Shown: positions 8,814 through 18,746 of the stretch, piece by piece
Layout: every line of letters begins with the position of its first letter
Numbering within the stretch: the first letter of the stretch is position 1
NCBI RefSeq assembly: GCF_024346975.1
Contig: NZ_AP024885.1
Location: forward strand, 186,001 to 250,000
Direction: 5' to 3'
Length of the DNA: 64,000 bases
DNA from: Vibrio neonatus
GTDB taxonomy: Bacteria; Pseudomonadota; Gammaproteobacteria; Enterobacterales; Vibrionaceae
Made by a program: the position numbers and the translations under genes
The notes under the pieces: generated by a model
What the model was told of the DNA's origin: nothing
The model's database searches: none
What the model saw: only the letters and a program-made list of their open reading frames with translations

Positions 8814-9332
8814 ATGGCTGAAAAACGTAATATTTTCCTTGTTGGCCCAATGGGCGCCGGCAAAAGCACAATAGGTAGACACCTAGCACAGCAACTTCAT
8901 ATGGAGTTTGTTGATTCTGATACGGTAATCGAAGAGCGCACTGGCGCTGATATCGCTTGGGTATTCGATGTGGAAGGCGAAGAAGGCTTCCGCAAGCGTG
9001 AAGAAGGTGTGATCAATGACCTTACCCAAGAACAGGGTATCGTTCTTGCGACCGGTGGTGGCTCAGTAATGAGTAAAGAAAACCGCAACCGTCTATCTGC
9101 TCGTGGCGTGGTAGTGTATCTAGAGACCACTATCGAAAAACAACTTGCTCGCACTAATCGCGATAAAAAGCGTCCGCTTTTGCAAACTGATGAACCTCGT
9201 GAGGTTCTTGAGGCTTTAGCTGCAGAGCGTAACCCACAGTATGAAGAAGTTTCAGACTATACGGTTAAAACTGACGATCAAAGTGCAAAAATAGTTGCAA
9301 ATCAAATCGTTAAAATGTTGGAAGAGCGTTAA
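8814..9332 (+). CDS. aroK: Shikimate kinase I
   Basis: A 172-residue cytosolic enzyme that phosphorylates shikimate at the 3-hydroxyl using ATP. The Walker A loop GPMGAGKST is at residues 11-19, the shikimate-binding aspartate region is [12 protein letters not shown], the Walker B-like GGGSV motif follows, and the lid region contains NRDKKRPLL. Length equals that of E. coli AroK. It is followed after 35 bases by aroB, giving two steps of the chorismate pathway side by side, and then by damX and dam, an arrangement conserved in enteric bacteria and vibrios. Confidence 0.97.
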   Translation: MAEKRNIFLVGPMGAGKSTIGRHLAQQLHMEFVDSDTVIEERTGADIAWVFDVEGEEGFRKREEGVINDLTQEQGIVLATGGGSVMSKENRNRLSARGVVVYLETTIEKQLARTNRDKKRPLLQTDEPREVLEALAAERNPQYEEVSDYTVKTDDQSAKIVANQIVKMLEER

Positions 9333-9367
9333 TCTTCCAACGTTAATCTTACTGAGGAGAGCATCCC

Positions 9368-10471
9368 ATGGAACGGATCACGGTAAGTTTAGGGGAGCGA
9401 AGCTACCCAATTTCAATTGGTGCTGGGTTATTGGGTAACCCGGCCCTCTTTTCAAGTCTATTCCCGTCGTCAAAAGATTTATCACAGCAACAAGTGGTTA
9501 TTATCACTAACACAACCGTTGGTCCTCTCTATGCAGATAGAGTGAAACAACAATTTGTTGAGTTAGGGTGCAATACAAAAGTCTTAGAACTGCCTGACGG
9601 TGAACAATATAAATCCCTAGAAACCTTTAATGATGTGATGAGCTTTTTGCTTGAGCATAACTACAGCCGCGACGTACTTTTAGTTGCATTAGGTGGTGGT
9701 GTCATTGGTGATCTGGTGGGATTTGTGGCTGCGTGTTACCAGCGCGGTGTGGACTTTGTACAAATTCCGACAACTTTACTGTCTCAAGTAGATTCTTCTG
9801 TTGGTGGCAAGACTGCGGTTAACCATCCTTTAGGTAAAAATATGATAGGCGCGTTCTATCAACCTAAAGCCGTGATTATTGATATCAATACATTAGCCAC
9901 TTTGCCTGATAAAGAGTTTTCGGCGGGTATGGCTGAGGTAGTGAAATACGGTGTGATTGTAGATAAGCCATTTTTTGAATGGATAGAACAACATATCGAA
10001 TCACTGACAGAGCTAGAAAGTAGTGCTGTTATCAAAGCAGTGGCTACCTGTTGTCAAATTAAAGCTGATGTTGTTGCTCAAGATGAAAAAGAGTCAGGTA
10101 TTCGAGCGTTATTGAATCTTGGTCATACTTTTGGTCATGCTATTGAAGCTGAATTGGGCTATGGTAACTGGCTACATGGAGAAGCTGTGTCATCAGGTAC
10201 CGTAATGGCAGCAAGAACAGCCGCTTATGCTGGAATGCTTGATAGCATTGATGTCGACAGAATTGAATCATTGCTTATTGCCTGTGATTTACCTGTGCAC
10301 ACACCAGAGAGCATGTCTGGTGAGGACTTCATGAAGCATATGATGCGCGATAAAAAAGTATTGGCGGGACATTTACGCTTAGTGTTACCAGATGCAATTG
10401 GTAGTGCCAAAGTGATTAGCGATCTCGACCTTACGCATGTTTATCAAGCTATCGAGGACGGACGTAAATAA
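9368..10471 (+). CDS. aroB: 3-dehydroquinate synthase
   Basis: A 367-residue NAD- and divalent-metal-dependent enzyme converting DAHP to 3-dehydroquinate, the second step of the shikimate pathway. Visible motifs are LPDGEQYKS near residue 75, the glycine-rich nucleotide-binding stretch [27 protein letters not shown], and the metal-ligand region [13 protein letters not shown] with its two histidines. A clear ribosome site (TGAGGAGAGCATCCC) precedes the ATG. It lies 35 bases after aroK and 22 before damX, so co-transcription is likely. Confidence 0.97.
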   Translation: MERITVSLGERSYPISIGAGLLGNPALFSSLFPSSKDLSQQQVVIITNTTVGPLYADRVKQQFVELGCNTKVLELPDGEQYKSLETFNDVMSFLLEHNYSRDVLLVALGGGVIGDLVGFVAACYQRGVDFVQIPTTLLSQVDSSVGGKTAVNHPLGKNMIGAFYQPKAVIIDINTLATLPDKEFSAGMAEVVKYGVIVDKPFFEWIEQHIESLTELESSAVIKAVATCCQIKADVVAQDEKESGIRALLNLGHTFGHAIEAELGYGNWLHGEAVSSGTVMAARTAAYAGMLDSIDVDRIESLLIACDLPVHTPESMSGEDFMKHMMRDKKVLAGHLRLVLPDAIGSAKVISDLDLTHVYQAIEDGRK

Positions 10472-10493
10472 AAGTAACATACAGGGATAGTGG

Positions 10494-11933
10494 ATGAGTC
10501 AATCTCATAAGGCCAGAACATTGGAGTTGCAATCACAGGCGTTATTGTTAGATAAATTGCGTCTAATGACTCGTTTTGGCTCGAATCTCGTTACTTTAAT
10601 TGGCTCAAGAGGGGCAGGGAAATCCTGGCTTCTTGAGCGTCATTTCTCACAATGTGTTGTTGGTTACAAAGCCAAGTTGCTTGGTGATTCCGCAATGTCA
10701 GAACAAGACATGGCTGAATCCTTGTTCGCACAACTGACCACTGAACAGGCGTATTCTGCGCAGCACTCCCTTTTTGAAAATTTAGATCAAGCATTTGGCT
10801 TACAGGCGGCTGAGTTCACTATTTTGGTGGATGATGCTGGCTTATTCTCCGAAGAAATTCTTTTGTCCTTGTGGAATTTGGTTGAGCGCATTCAAGCTCA
10901 CCCTACATGGACTATCAATGTAATCATGGCATGTGGCCCTGACTTATTGTCAAAGAAAATCCTGCCCCTATGTCATCAATTTAATACTCAACCTGTACAA
11001 CTCAATATTGAGCCTCTGCCAAAAACAGAAGTGGAATTTTTCTTAGAGTTGATGGTGCTTAGAAAATTTGAAAGCTTGAACAAGCGCGACAGTATTCGTA
11101 AAAAAGCAAATCGTTGCCCTCAGTATCCGGGCGAGCTAATGGCATTAGGAAGTAAAGTGAAACCAATGAAAACTGCATTATCTTCTCACAATGGCTCAGC
11201 CAAATCTGGCGTTGTTGTGATCATTCTTATTATTGTGATTGCGTTAATTGCTTGGTGGGTATTATCTGGCTCCAACTCCACTTCGCAGCCCGATGCACCC
11301 GATCAGGCATTAACGAGCAATGTTGAGAAAGCCAACACTGAATCTCTCAGTGGGCAAAGCCAGCAGGTTGCGGATTTTTCGGCAAAAGAAGAGCAAACTC
11401 TGACTGACGATGCTCATCAATTGCCGCCACCGGTGACCAAGAAAACCATCACTTTAGATGACAATAGTCGTGGTCAAGAGCGAGTCGTGGTTCCAGATCA
11501 GGTGGTTGATTCTTTAATTGATACCGAAACGCAGGTAGTGAAGCCGACAGTGAAGTCGTCAACTTCAGTCGCTGCGACTCCATCGGTAGCATCTGCAGAA
11601 CAAGACAATAACACTCAGCCAAGAGTTCATTTCTCCTTTGCGCGAGATGAATTGCTGGCTATCAGTAGTAAGCGCTATACGGTACAACTTGGCGCATTGC
11701 GCAGTATGGGAGAGGTGCAGGCGTTTATTGATGAACACCAATTGCAAAACCAAGTACGCATTTATCCGACGCCTCGTTCAGGTAAAACTTGGTACATTAT
11801 TACCTATCAAGACTTCCGCTTTGTAAAGCAAGCCAGTGAAGCAATTGAACAGCTACCCGATGCGGTACAAAGTGTCGGCCCTTGGGTTAAGTCGATGTCA
11901 CAAGTGCACAAAGAGGTTGTGGCAGGAAAATAA
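10494..11933 (+). CDS. damX: DamX, cell-division protein with AAA-type N-terminus and SPOR domain
   Basis: A 479-residue protein. The N-terminal cytoplasmic part is ATPase-like with a Walker A sequence GSRGAGKS (residues 37-44) and a Walker B-like TILVDDAGLFS (about 109-119). One transmembrane helix (about 239-258) separates it from a Ser/Gln/Thr-rich periplasmic linker. The last 85 residues form a SPOR domain starting near RYTVQLGAL, which binds denuded septal peptidoglycan. DamX localises to the division septum. E. coli DamX is similar in layout but its nucleotide loop is poorly conserved; here the loop looks intact. It lies between aroB and dam. Confidence 0.92.
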   Translation: MSQSHKARTLELQSQALLLDKLRLMTRFGSNLVTLIGSRGAGKSWLLERHFSQCVVGYKAKLLGDSAMSEQDMAESLFAQLTTEQAYSAQHSLFENLDQAFGLQAAEFTILVDDAGLFSEEILLSLWNLVERIQAHPTWTINVIMACGPDLLSKKILPLCHQFNTQPVQLNIEPLPKTEVEFFLELMVLRKFESLNKRDSIRKKANRCPQYPGELMALGSKVKPMKTALSSHNGSAKSGVVVIILIIVIALIAWWVLSGSNSTSQPDAPDQALTSNVEKANTESLSGQSQQVADFSAKEEQTLTDDAHQLPPPVTKKTITLDDNSRGQERVVVPDQVVDSLIDTETQVVKPTVKSSTSVAATPSVASAEQDNNTQPRVHFSFARDELLAISSKRYTVQLGALRSMGEVQAFIDEHQLQNQVRIYPTPRSGKTWYIITYQDFRFVKQASEAIEQLPDAVQSVGPWVKSMSQVHKEVVAGK

Positions 11934-12000
11934 CACTGAGACATATGTCATTTTGTGATACATTCCGCGTCCTAGAAACTATGGGTAGTGAAGACCAGCA

Positions 12001-12822
12001 ATGAAAAAACAACGAGCCTTTTTAAAGTGGGCAGGTGGTAAATATGGACTCGTTGATGATATTCAGCGTCATCTACCACAAGCAAAAAAGCTAGTTGAAC
12101 CTTTTGTTGGGGCAGGCTCGGTATTTTTAAATACCGACTATGAACACTACCTGCTTGCTGATATCAATCCAGATCTTATCAATCTGTACAATCTGTTAAA
12201 GCATGATCCGCAGCCTTATATCAATGAGGCAAAACGCATGTTCACCGCTGAATACAATCAAAAAGAGGTGTATTTAGACGTTCGCAAACAGTTTAATGCC
12301 AGCGATGATATTCAGTTTCGCTCGGTGGCCTTTTTGTATATGAACCGCTTCGGTTTTAATGGCTTGTGTCGCTATAACAAAAAAGGCGGTTTTAACGTGC
12401 CGTTTGGTTCGTATAAAAAGCCTTACTTCCCAGAACAAGAACTGGAGTTTTTTGCTGAAAAAGCCAGTAAAGCGACGTTTGTTTGTGAAGGATATTTAGA
12501 TACCTTTAAGCGCGCCAGAAAAGGCAGTGTTATCTACTGCGATCCACCTTATGCGCCGTTATCGACCACTTCAAACTTTACTACTTATTCAGGCAATGGC
12601 TTTTCTCTGGATGACCAAGCCGCGTTAGCGGATGTTGCCGAGCGCACTGCCAATAAGCGTGGCATCCCGGTACTGATCTCGAACCATGACACAGTATTAA
12701 CGCGTCGCTTATATCATGGCGCGCAACTGAATGTGGTGAAAGTGAAGCGCACCATTAGCCGAAATGGCGCAGGACGTAATAAGGTGGACGAATTGTTAGC
12801 CTTGTTTAATCGTGATGCTTAA
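12001..12822 (+). CDS. dam: DNA adenine methyltransferase (GATC)
   Basis: A 273-residue N6-adenine methyltransferase. The order of motifs is that of the Dam/alpha class: KWAGGKYGLV at residues 9-18 (motif X), FVGAGSVF at 35-42 (motif I, AdoMet binding), and the catalytic DPPY at 181-184 (motif IV). NRFGFNGLCRYN matches the Dam family region involved in DNA recognition. In vibrios Dam methylates GATC, supports mismatch repair and is essential for chromosome 2 replication; that role here is inferred from family and taxonomy. It is 67 bases after damX and upstream of rpe, as in E. coli. Confidence 0.96.
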   Translation: MKKQRAFLKWAGGKYGLVDDIQRHLPQAKKLVEPFVGAGSVFLNTDYEHYLLADINPDLINLYNLLKHDPQPYINEAKRMFTAEYNQKEVYLDVRKQFNASDDIQFRSVAFLYMNRFGFNGLCRYNKKGGFNVPFGSYKKPYFPEQELEFFAEKASKATFVCEGYLDTFKRARKGSVIYCDPPYAPLSTTSNFTTYSGNGFSLDDQAALADVAERTANKRGIPVLISNHDTVLTRRLYHGAQLNVVKVKRTISRNGAGRNKVDELLALFNRDA

Positions 12823-12926
12823 CATCAGTCGCAACATTGACATTCATTTGTAAATTGTCCTTTTAGTTTATGGTTTGCTTTTGTAGAATTGCGCGCAAAT
12901 TGAACGCATTATTCTAGGGAACAGCT

Positions 12927-13598
12927 ATGAACGACTTTCTTATTGCACCATCTATTTTATCTGCAGATTTTGCTCGTTTAGGCGAAGATGTTGAGCGTGT
13001 ATTAGCCGCCGGTGCCGATGTAGTGCATTTTGATGTAATGGATAATCACTATGTGCCAAATCTGACTTTTGGCGCACCTATCTGTAAAGCACTGCGTGAT
13101 TACGGCATTACCGCCCCTATCGATGTTCACCTGATGGTGAAGCCTGTTGATTCTATTGTTCCAGAATTTGCTAAAGCGGGTGCCAGCATGATTACCTTCC
13201 ATATCGAAGCGTCTGAGCATGTTGACCGCACTTTGCAACTCATCAAGCAACACGGCTGTAAAGCGGGTGTTGTATTAAACCCAGCCACTCCTTTGACTCA
13301 CTTAGACTACATCATGGATAAGGTTGATATGATCTTATTGATGTCTGTAAACCCTGGTTTCGGTGGTCAGTCATTTATCCCTAACACTTTAGATAAGCTG
13401 CGCGCTGTGCGTGAACGTATTGACGCAAGCGGTCGTGATATTCGTTTAGAGATCGATGGTGGAGTTAAGGTCGACAACATTCGTGAAATTGCAGAAGCGG
13501 GTGCGGATATGTTTGTGGCAGGTTCGGCGATTTTTAATCAACCTGATTATCAACAGGTGATTAATGAAATGCGCGCCGAATTAGCGAACGTAAAATAA
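12927..13598 (+). CDS. rpe: Ribulose-5-phosphate 3-epimerase
   Basis: A 223-residue TIM-barrel enzyme of the pentose phosphate pathway interconverting ribulose 5-phosphate and xylulose 5-phosphate. Signatures include [13 protein letters not shown] at the N-terminus, [13 protein letters not shown] (metal-ligand histidine and catalytic aspartate), [16 protein letters not shown], and EIDGGV with the second catalytic aspartate. The ATG is preceded by TAGGGAACAGCT. It is 16 bases upstream of gph, and the two are almost certainly translated from one mRNA. Confidence 0.97.
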   Translation: MNDFLIAPSILSADFARLGEDVERVLAAGADVVHFDVMDNHYVPNLTFGAPICKALRDYGITAPIDVHLMVKPVDSIVPEFAKAGASMITFHIEASEHVDRTLQLIKQHGCKAGVVLNPATPLTHLDYIMDKVDMILLMSVNPGFGGQSFIPNTLDKLRAVRERIDASGRDIRLEIDGGVKVDNIREIAEAGADMFVAGSAIFNQPDYQQVINEMRAELANVK

Positions 13599-13614
13599 TT
13601 AAGGTGAAATAACT

Positions 13615-14301
13615 GTGGCTCTAAATCTAACTAAGTTATTGGCTTTTGATCTCGATGGAACGCTTCTCGACAGTGTTCCAGATCTTGCCATTGCAACGGA
13701 TCAAGCGGTACAAGCCATGGGGCATCCAAGTGTCTCTGAAGCGCAAGTGCGTGAGTGGGTAGGCAATGGCGCAGATGTATTAGTGGCGCGTGCTTTAAGT
13801 CGAAGTATGCACATTGACCCAGCATTGAGTGATGAAACTAAGCAACAAGCACGCCAGTATTTTGATCGCTTTTATGCCGAATGTGGACACACGCAAAGCA
13901 ACTTATACCCTAGCGTTGCAGAATCGCTAAATAAGCTTCATCAAGCCGGTTATTTATTGGCGATTGTGACCAATAAACCTTATCAGTTTGTACCAGAGAT
14001 CTTGTCTCAGCATGGTCTTAGCGACCTTTTCATTGACGTATTAGGTGGCGATGCACTGGAAAAGAAAAAGCCCGATCCAATGCCATTGAATCACTTGCTT
14101 GAAAAGCATCAGCTTTCAACGGATGAGATGATCATGATTGGCGATTCTAAAAACGACATTCTGGCCGCGAAAAATGCCGGAGTGACATCCGTCGCTTTAC
14201 CGTATGGTTATAATCACGGTGAGCCTATCGAGTCTTCTCAACCCGATTATCTGATTGACGACTTATCCCAGTTGGTTGAACTGCTGCCATCTTGTCATTG
14301 A
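13615..14301 (+). CDS. gph: Phosphoglycolate phosphatase
   Basis: A 228-residue HAD-superfamily hydrolase. Motif I is FDLDGTLLDS, with the nucleophile Asp12 and acid/base Asp14. Motif II is IVTNKP, motif III the lysine near KKKPDP, and motif IV is GDSKND. The alpha-helical cap between motifs I and II marks the Gph subtype, which dephosphorylates 2-phosphoglycolate released during repair of oxidised DNA ends. It starts with GTG, with TTAAGGTGAAATAACT upstream. It lies between rpe and trpS, the standard order, with a terminator following. Confidence 0.95.
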   Translation: MALNLTKLLAFDLDGTLLDSVPDLAIATDQAVQAMGHPSVSEAQVREWVGNGADVLVARALSRSMHIDPALSDETKQQARQYFDRFYAECGHTQSNLYPSVAESLNKLHQAGYLLAIVTNKPYQFVPEILSQHGLSDLFIDVLGGDALEKKKPDPMPLNHLLEKHQLSTDEMIMIGDSKNDILAAKNAGVTSVALPYGYNHGEPIESSQPDYLIDDLSQLVELLPSCH

Positions 14302-14313
14302 TGCACAATGAAT

Positions 14314-14356
14314 GAGCCTGAATTGTCAACTTAGGCTCGTTTTACTGTTTTTTTTC
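14314..14356 (+). terminator. Terminator after gph
   Basis: GAGCCT (14314-14319) pairs with AGGCTC (14333-14338), closing a 13-nt loop, and is followed by GTTTTACTG and a run of eight T. It separates the dam-rpe-gph transcript from trpS. Confidence 0.65.
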
Positions 14357-14434
14357 TTCCAATATATTTGTCGATGAGTACACTGTTTTATCGTATAAAA
14401 AATTAATTTTAGAAGTATTGAGGAAGTAATTATC

Positions 14435-15460
14435 ATGACCACTAAACCAATAGTGTTAAGCGGTGTTCAGCCGTCTGGTGAATTAAGCATTGGCAACTAT
14501 CTTGGTGCTCTGCGTCAATGGAATCAGATGCAAGATGATTACGACTGCCAATACTGTGTTGTTGACCTACATGCCATCACGGTACGTCAAGATGCTAAAG
14601 CTCTGCACGAGGCAACGCTAGACGCTCTGGCTATTTGTCTTGCAGTAGGCGTAACTCCAGAGAAGAGCACTTTGTTTGTTCAATCTCACGTGCCAGAACA
14701 CGCTCAGCTAGGTTGGATTCTAAACTGCTACACTCAAATGGGTGAGTTAAATCGTATGACTCAGTTTAAGGATAAGTCGCAACGCTACGCAAATGACGTA
14801 AATGTGGGCTTATACGATTACCCAGTATTGATGGCAGCTGATATCTTACTATACGGTGCGCACCAAGTGCCGGTGGGCAACGATCAGAAGCAACACCTTG
14901 AGTTAGCTCGTGATATCGCAAACCGCTTTAACAACATCTACGCAACGCCTGAATCGCCAATCTTCCAAATCCCAGAACCGCACATTCCAACTGTGAATGC
15001 TCGTGTTATGAGCTTACAAGATGCGAATAAGAAGATGTCGAAGTCGGATGATAACCGTAAGAACGTGATTACGCTTCTTGAAGACCCTAAATCGATCATC
15101 AAGAAAATCAACAAAGCGCAAACGGATCCAGAAAACCCACCGCGCATTGCTTATGATGTAGAAAACAAAGCGGGTATCGCAAACCTTATGGGCCTTTACT
15201 CTGCAGCAACCAATAAAACCTTTGCTGAAATTGAAGCTCAATACCAAGGTGTTGAGATGTACGGCCCATTCAAGAAAGATGTGGGCGAAGCTTTAGTTGA
15301 AATGCTAGAGCCAATTCAAGCTGAATATCGTCGTGTTCGTCAGGACATGCCTTATCTTAACGAAGTCATGAAAGCGGGCGCTGAAAAAGCATCAGCCCGA
15401 GCTGCGGTAACACTGGATAAAGTTTACCAAGCGGTTGGCTTTGTTAAGCGTCCGTTTTAA
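14435..15460 (+). CDS. trpS: Tryptophanyl-tRNA synthetase
   Basis: A 341-residue class Ic aminoacyl-tRNA synthetase that charges tRNA-Trp. The HIGH-equivalent sequence is SIGNYLG (residues 18-24) and the second signature is KMSKS at 200-204. The spacing and overall length match bacterial TrpRS. The start codon has a good ribosome site (GAGGAAGTAATTATC). It is a single-gene unit here, flanked by terminators after gph and before pabA. Confidence 0.97.
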   Translation: MTTKPIVLSGVQPSGELSIGNYLGALRQWNQMQDDYDCQYCVVDLHAITVRQDAKALHEATLDALAICLAVGVTPEKSTLFVQSHVPEHAQLGWILNCYTQMGELNRMTQFKDKSQRYANDVNVGLYDYPVLMAADILLYGAHQVPVGNDQKQHLELARDIANRFNNIYATPESPIFQIPEPHIPTVNARVMSLQDANKKMSKSDDNRKNVITLLEDPKSIIKKINKAQTDPENPPRIAYDVENKAGIANLMGLYSAATNKTFAEIEAQYQGVEMYGPFKKDVGEALVEMLEPIQAEYRRVRQDMPYLNEVMKAGAEKASARAAVTLDKVYQAVGFVKRPF

Positions 15461-15511
15461 ACGCCTTACTTAAGTCCGCTTTTAAACGCGGGCTCAAATC
15501 AGTTGTGATAG

Positions 15512-15544
15512 AATGCCATCGCCTCAAAGGTGGTGGCATTTTTT
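15512..15544 (+). terminator. Terminator after trpS
   Basis: Two 12-base arms, AATGCCATCGCC (15512-15523) and GGTGGTGGCATT (15529-15540), pair with two G-U wobbles around TCAAA and run into TTTT. The pabA start lies only 19 bases downstream, so this hairpin also sits in the pabA leader. Confidence 0.8.
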
Positions 15545-15562
15545 ATTTGTTTGGATTTTTGT

Positions 15563-16153
15563 ATGCTGTTAATCATTGATAACTATGACTCTTTTACTTA
15601 CAACCTCTATCAATACTTTTGTAAGTTAGGTTGCGAGACTAAAGTTGTACGCAATGATGCTATTACCCTTGCCCAAATCCATGCCTTACAACCACAAGCC
15701 ATTGTGATATCTCCTGGGCCTTGTACACCTAACGAAGCGGGTATTTCGCTACAGGTTATTCAAGAGTTTATGGGGAAAGTGCCCTTACTTGGTGTTTGTC
15801 TTGGGCATCAAGCGATTGCTCAAGTGCTGGGTGGGAAAGTCATTCGTGCGGATAAAGTCATGCACGGAAAAACCTCTCCAATTCGCCACACCAACCAAGG
15901 CGTATTTACTGATTTAAACAATCCACTCACGGTCACTCGTTATCATTCTCTGATCGTAGAAAAAACTTCTTTACCTGATTGCCTTGAAATGACTTCATGG
16001 ACGGTTGATGAAAATGGACAAGCCAAAGAGATCATGGGCTATCGTCATAAGACCCTACCTATCGAAGGGGTGCAGTTTCATCCAGAGTCGATTAAGACAG
16101 AGCAGGGACTAGAGATCTTAGCTAACTTCTTAAAGCATACTGCTTGTCTATAG
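15563..16153 (+). CDS. pabA: Glutamine amidotransferase subunit of aminodeoxychorismate/anthranilate synthase (PabA type)
   Basis: A 196-residue class I glutamine amidotransferase. The nucleophile Cys79 is in GVCLGHQ, and the His-Glu pair of the triad is in [23 protein letters not shown] at the N-terminus and [11 protein letters not shown] are shared by PabA and TrpG. It supplies ammonia from glutamine to PabB for folate synthesis; location near argD and away from the trp operon supports PabA, but sequence alone cannot exclude TrpG activity. I chose the ATG at 15563, which aligns with the family N-terminus; an upstream GTG would add 11 unlikely hydrophobic residues. Confidence 0.9.
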   Translation: MLLIIDNYDSFTYNLYQYFCKLGCETKVVRNDAITLAQIHALQPQAIVISPGPCTPNEAGISLQVIQEFMGKVPLLGVCLGHQAIAQVLGGKVIRADKVMHGKTSPIRHTNQGVFTDLNNPLTVTRYHSLIVEKTSLPDCLEMTSWTVDENGQAKEIMGYRHKTLPIEGVQFHPESIKTEQGLEILANFLKHTACL

Positions 16154-16155
16154 TT

Positions 16156-16190
16156 CACAACTCACAACTCACAACTCATAACTCACAAGT
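16156..16190 (+). repeat. Five tandem 7-bp repeats (CACAACT)
   Basis: CACAACT occurs three times exactly (16156-16176), then as CATAACT and CACAAGT (to 16190). The array starts three bases after the pabA stop. It is a simple-sequence tract in otherwise unstructured intergenic DNA. The remaining 260 bases before argD are AT-rich and contain a TATACT sequence near 16328 but no convincing promoter or operator. Confidence 0.85.
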
Positions 16191-16470
16191 AAAAACGCAT
16201 ATCTATTGAGATTACTTGCATAATATTTATCTGTTCATCTTAGTGCTGTACGGGTGTTTGTTATGTTCAATGATATCTTTTTCTCTTTATTATCCCGATA
16301 GAGTCACACTGTGCGCGATTTGTTCGGTATACTAGGTCAATAAAACAGATAATTAGCTTGAAATGGTTAATAAATTGTTAATACAATGCCTATATAGACG
16401 AAAAGTCTTCTGCAATGCATAAATAACGAATTTTACCGTTGCAGGGAAAATGCATAAAGGAGTGATGGAT

Positions 16471-17679
16471 ATGACAGATGTAACGCGTAAAGACTTCGAT
16501 GAAGTAATGATTCCTTGCTATAACCCAATGGCGGTTATTCCTGTTCGAGGGCAAGGTGCGCGAGTCTGGGATCAGCAGGACAACGAATACATTGATTTTG
16601 CGGGTGGGATTGCGGTGAGCTGTTTAGGGCACTGTCATCCAATCATGGTTGAAGCCTTGTCTGAGCAAGCCAATAAGTTATGGCATCTAAGTAATGTCAT
16701 GACCAATGAGCCGGCACTTCGATTAGGTAAGAAGCTGGTTGAATTGAGCTTTGCTGATAAAGTCTTTTTTGCTAACTCAGGCGCAGAAGCGAACGAAGCC
16801 GCTTTGAAATTGGCACGCCGTTACGCTGCCGATGAGTTTGGTAGTCAAAAATCAAAAATCATCGCTTTTAATCAAGGTTTTCATGGCCGAACTTTCTTTA
16901 CTGTGACCGTGGGTGGGCAAGCTGCTTACTCTGATGGTTTTGGTCCTAAACCGGGTGATGTTGAGCATATTCCTTACAATGATATCGAAGCCTTCAAAGC
17001 GGCAATTTCCGATGAGACTTGTGCGGTGATGATGGAGCCTCTACAAGGTGAGGGCGGCATTATTTCGCCATTACCAGAGTTTGCACAAACAGTGCGTGAA
17101 CTGTGTGATAAACACAATGCACTGCTGATTTTTGATGAAGTACAAACAGGTAATGGTCGTACCGGTGATTTCTATGCTTACCAAGGATTAGGTGTGACGC
17201 CTGATATCTTGAGTACAGCCAAATCGTTAGGCGGCGGGTTCCCTATCGGTGCTATGCTAACCACCGATAAGCTAGCGCAGCATTTCAAAGTGGGCACTCA
17301 TGGCTCAACCTATGGCGGTAACCCATTGGCGTGTGCTGTCGCAGAAGCGGTAGTCAATCACATTTCACAGCCTGAAGTTCTGCAAGGTGTGAAAGATCGT
17401 GAAGCCATTTTCCGTGCTGAGCTTGAGCGCATCAATGCGAAATATCCAATGTTTGCTGAGTTTAGAGGTAAAGGATTACTGCTAGGTGCTGAGCTTAACG
17501 ACAACTGGAAAGGTCGTGCTCGTGACGTATTAGTTGCGGCAGGTGAAGAGGGTCTATTGGTGTTGGTTGCAGGAGCGAATGTGGTTCGCTTTACGCCTTC
17601 ACTCGTGATCACGACAGAAGAAATTACACAAGGACTGAAACGCTTCGAAGCAGCGGTAGCAAAATTATATAACGCCTAG
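16471..17679 (+). CDS. argD: Acetylornithine/succinylornithine aminotransferase
   Basis: A 402-residue fold-type I class III PLP aminotransferase. [18 protein letters not shown] and [11 protein letters not shown] are family signatures, and [16 protein letters not shown] contains the PLP lysine. In arginine synthesis ArgD transfers an amino group to N-acetylglutamate semialdehyde; in the succinyltransferase pathway the same enzyme type (AstC) works on succinylornithine. It lies directly before astA and astD and is probably used for both. An upstream ATG exists at 16450, but AAGGAG at 16457-16462 is ideally spaced (8 nt) from the ATG at 16471, which also matches the E. coli ArgD N-terminus. Confidence 0.94.
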   Translation: MTDVTRKDFDEVMIPCYNPMAVIPVRGQGARVWDQQDNEYIDFAGGIAVSCLGHCHPIMVEALSEQANKLWHLSNVMTNEPALRLGKKLVELSFADKVFFANSGAEANEAALKLARRYAADEFGSQKSKIIAFNQGFHGRTFFTVTVGGQAAYSDGFGPKPGDVEHIPYNDIEAFKAAISDETCAVMMEPLQGEGGIISPLPEFAQTVRELCDKHNALLIFDEVQTGNGRTGDFYAYQGLGVTPDILSTAKSLGGGFPIGAMLTTDKLAQHFKVGTHGSTYGGNPLACAVAEAVVNHISQPEVLQGVKDREAIFRAELERINAKYPMFAEFRGKGLLLGAELNDNWKGRARDVLVAAGEEGLLVLVAGANVVRFTPSLVITTEEITQGLKRFEAAVAKLYNA

Positions 17680-17703
17680 CTTTCTATCAGGGAGGATAGT
17701 CAG

Positions 17704-18723
17704 ATGTTGGTAGTACGCCCAATTTTCAAGGATGATAATGAGGCTCTGTATTTATGTGCAGAAGAGTCTGGTCACGGTTTTACTTCTTTGCCCGTCAATG
17801 AAGAGTTGTTGCAAAATCGAATCGAACATTCGGTCAATAGCTTTTTAAAGCCAGACGTTACCCAACCGGGTAACGAAGGCTATTTGATGGTTGGGGTAGA
17901 TTGCGATACCGGTGAAGTGGCAGGTACTACCGCCATTGAAGCGTCTGTTGGTTGGGATGTGCCTTTTTACTCTTACCATATCAGTAAGGTGGTGCATTCC
18001 TCGCCAAAGCTAGGGGTCAATAATGTGGTCAAACTCTTAACGTTTGGCAACAACTACACAGGTTGTAGTGAAATCTGTAGCCTGTTTTTACGCCCTAAAT
18101 TCCGAGGTGGCCTCAACGGCCGCCTAATGTCTAAATCTCGCTTTCTTATGTTAGCAGAGCATCCACATCGCTTCTCTAAAACCATCTTTGCTGAAATGCG
18201 CGGAGTCTCTGATGATAAGGGCAACTCGCCATTTTGGGATTGGTTGCAAGAACACTTCTTTTCCATCGACTTTACGATGGCCGATTACCTGACAGGGATA
18301 GGTAAAAAGGGCTTTATTGCCGATTTGATGCCTAAACTACCCATTTATATCAATCTGTTGAGTAAAGAGGCGCAAGCGGTTATCGGTCAGGTACACGACA
18401 ATACTCGCCCTGCCTTGAAGCTACTGGAAAATGAAGGGTTTACTTGTCGAGACTATGTCGATATTTTTGATGCTGGACCAACGGTAGAGTGTGACCTGCG
18501 TAATATTGATACTGTGCGTCACTCTTTTCGAGCTAAGGTATCTATTGCCGAACACGGCAGTTCGACCAACTATTTGATTTGTAATACCTCGTTTGAACAT
18601 TTCCGAGCCGTCGCTCAACAAGCTGCATTTGATGCAGCAAGCCAAACCGTCATCATTAGCCCTAAAGTTGCCAAAGCCCTTCAAGTTGAAGTGGGTGACT
18701 GGGTTCGCATGGCCGCTGTATAA
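17704..18723 (+). CDS. astA: Arginine N-succinyltransferase
   Basis: A 339-residue AstA-family protein with the GNAT-like fold; it transfers succinyl from succinyl-CoA to arginine, the first step of the arginine succinyltransferase (AST) pathway. Family features are the N-terminal [35 protein letters not shown] with its central region, and [15 protein letters not shown] strong ribosome site (GGGAGGATAGTCAG) precedes the ATG. The gene lies 24 bases after argD and 23 before astD, so it sits in a catabolic operon. Confidence 0.95.
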   Translation: MLVVRPIFKDDNEALYLCAEESGHGFTSLPVNEELLQNRIEHSVNSFLKPDVTQPGNEGYLMVGVDCDTGEVAGTTAIEASVGWDVPFYSYHISKVVHSSPKLGVNNVVKLLTFGNNYTGCSEICSLFLRPKFRGGLNGRLMSKSRFLMLAEHPHRFSKTIFAEMRGVSDDKGNSPFWDWLQEHFFSIDFTMADYLTGIGKKGFIADLMPKLPIYINLLSKEAQAVIGQVHDNTRPALKLLENEGFTCRDYVDIFDAGPTVECDLRNIDTVRHSFRAKVSIAEHGSSTNYLICNTSFEHFRAVAQQAAFDAASQTVIISPKVAKALQVEVGDWVRMAAV

Positions 18724-18746
18724 CTCGAATAACAAGGATGAATTGT

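Noticed and set aside
16380..16450. ArgR box upstream of argD (AATGCATAAATAACGAAT)
   Set aside because: It matches only about 10 of 14 core positions, with mismatches in the conserved right arm, in AT-rich DNA where such matches are common.
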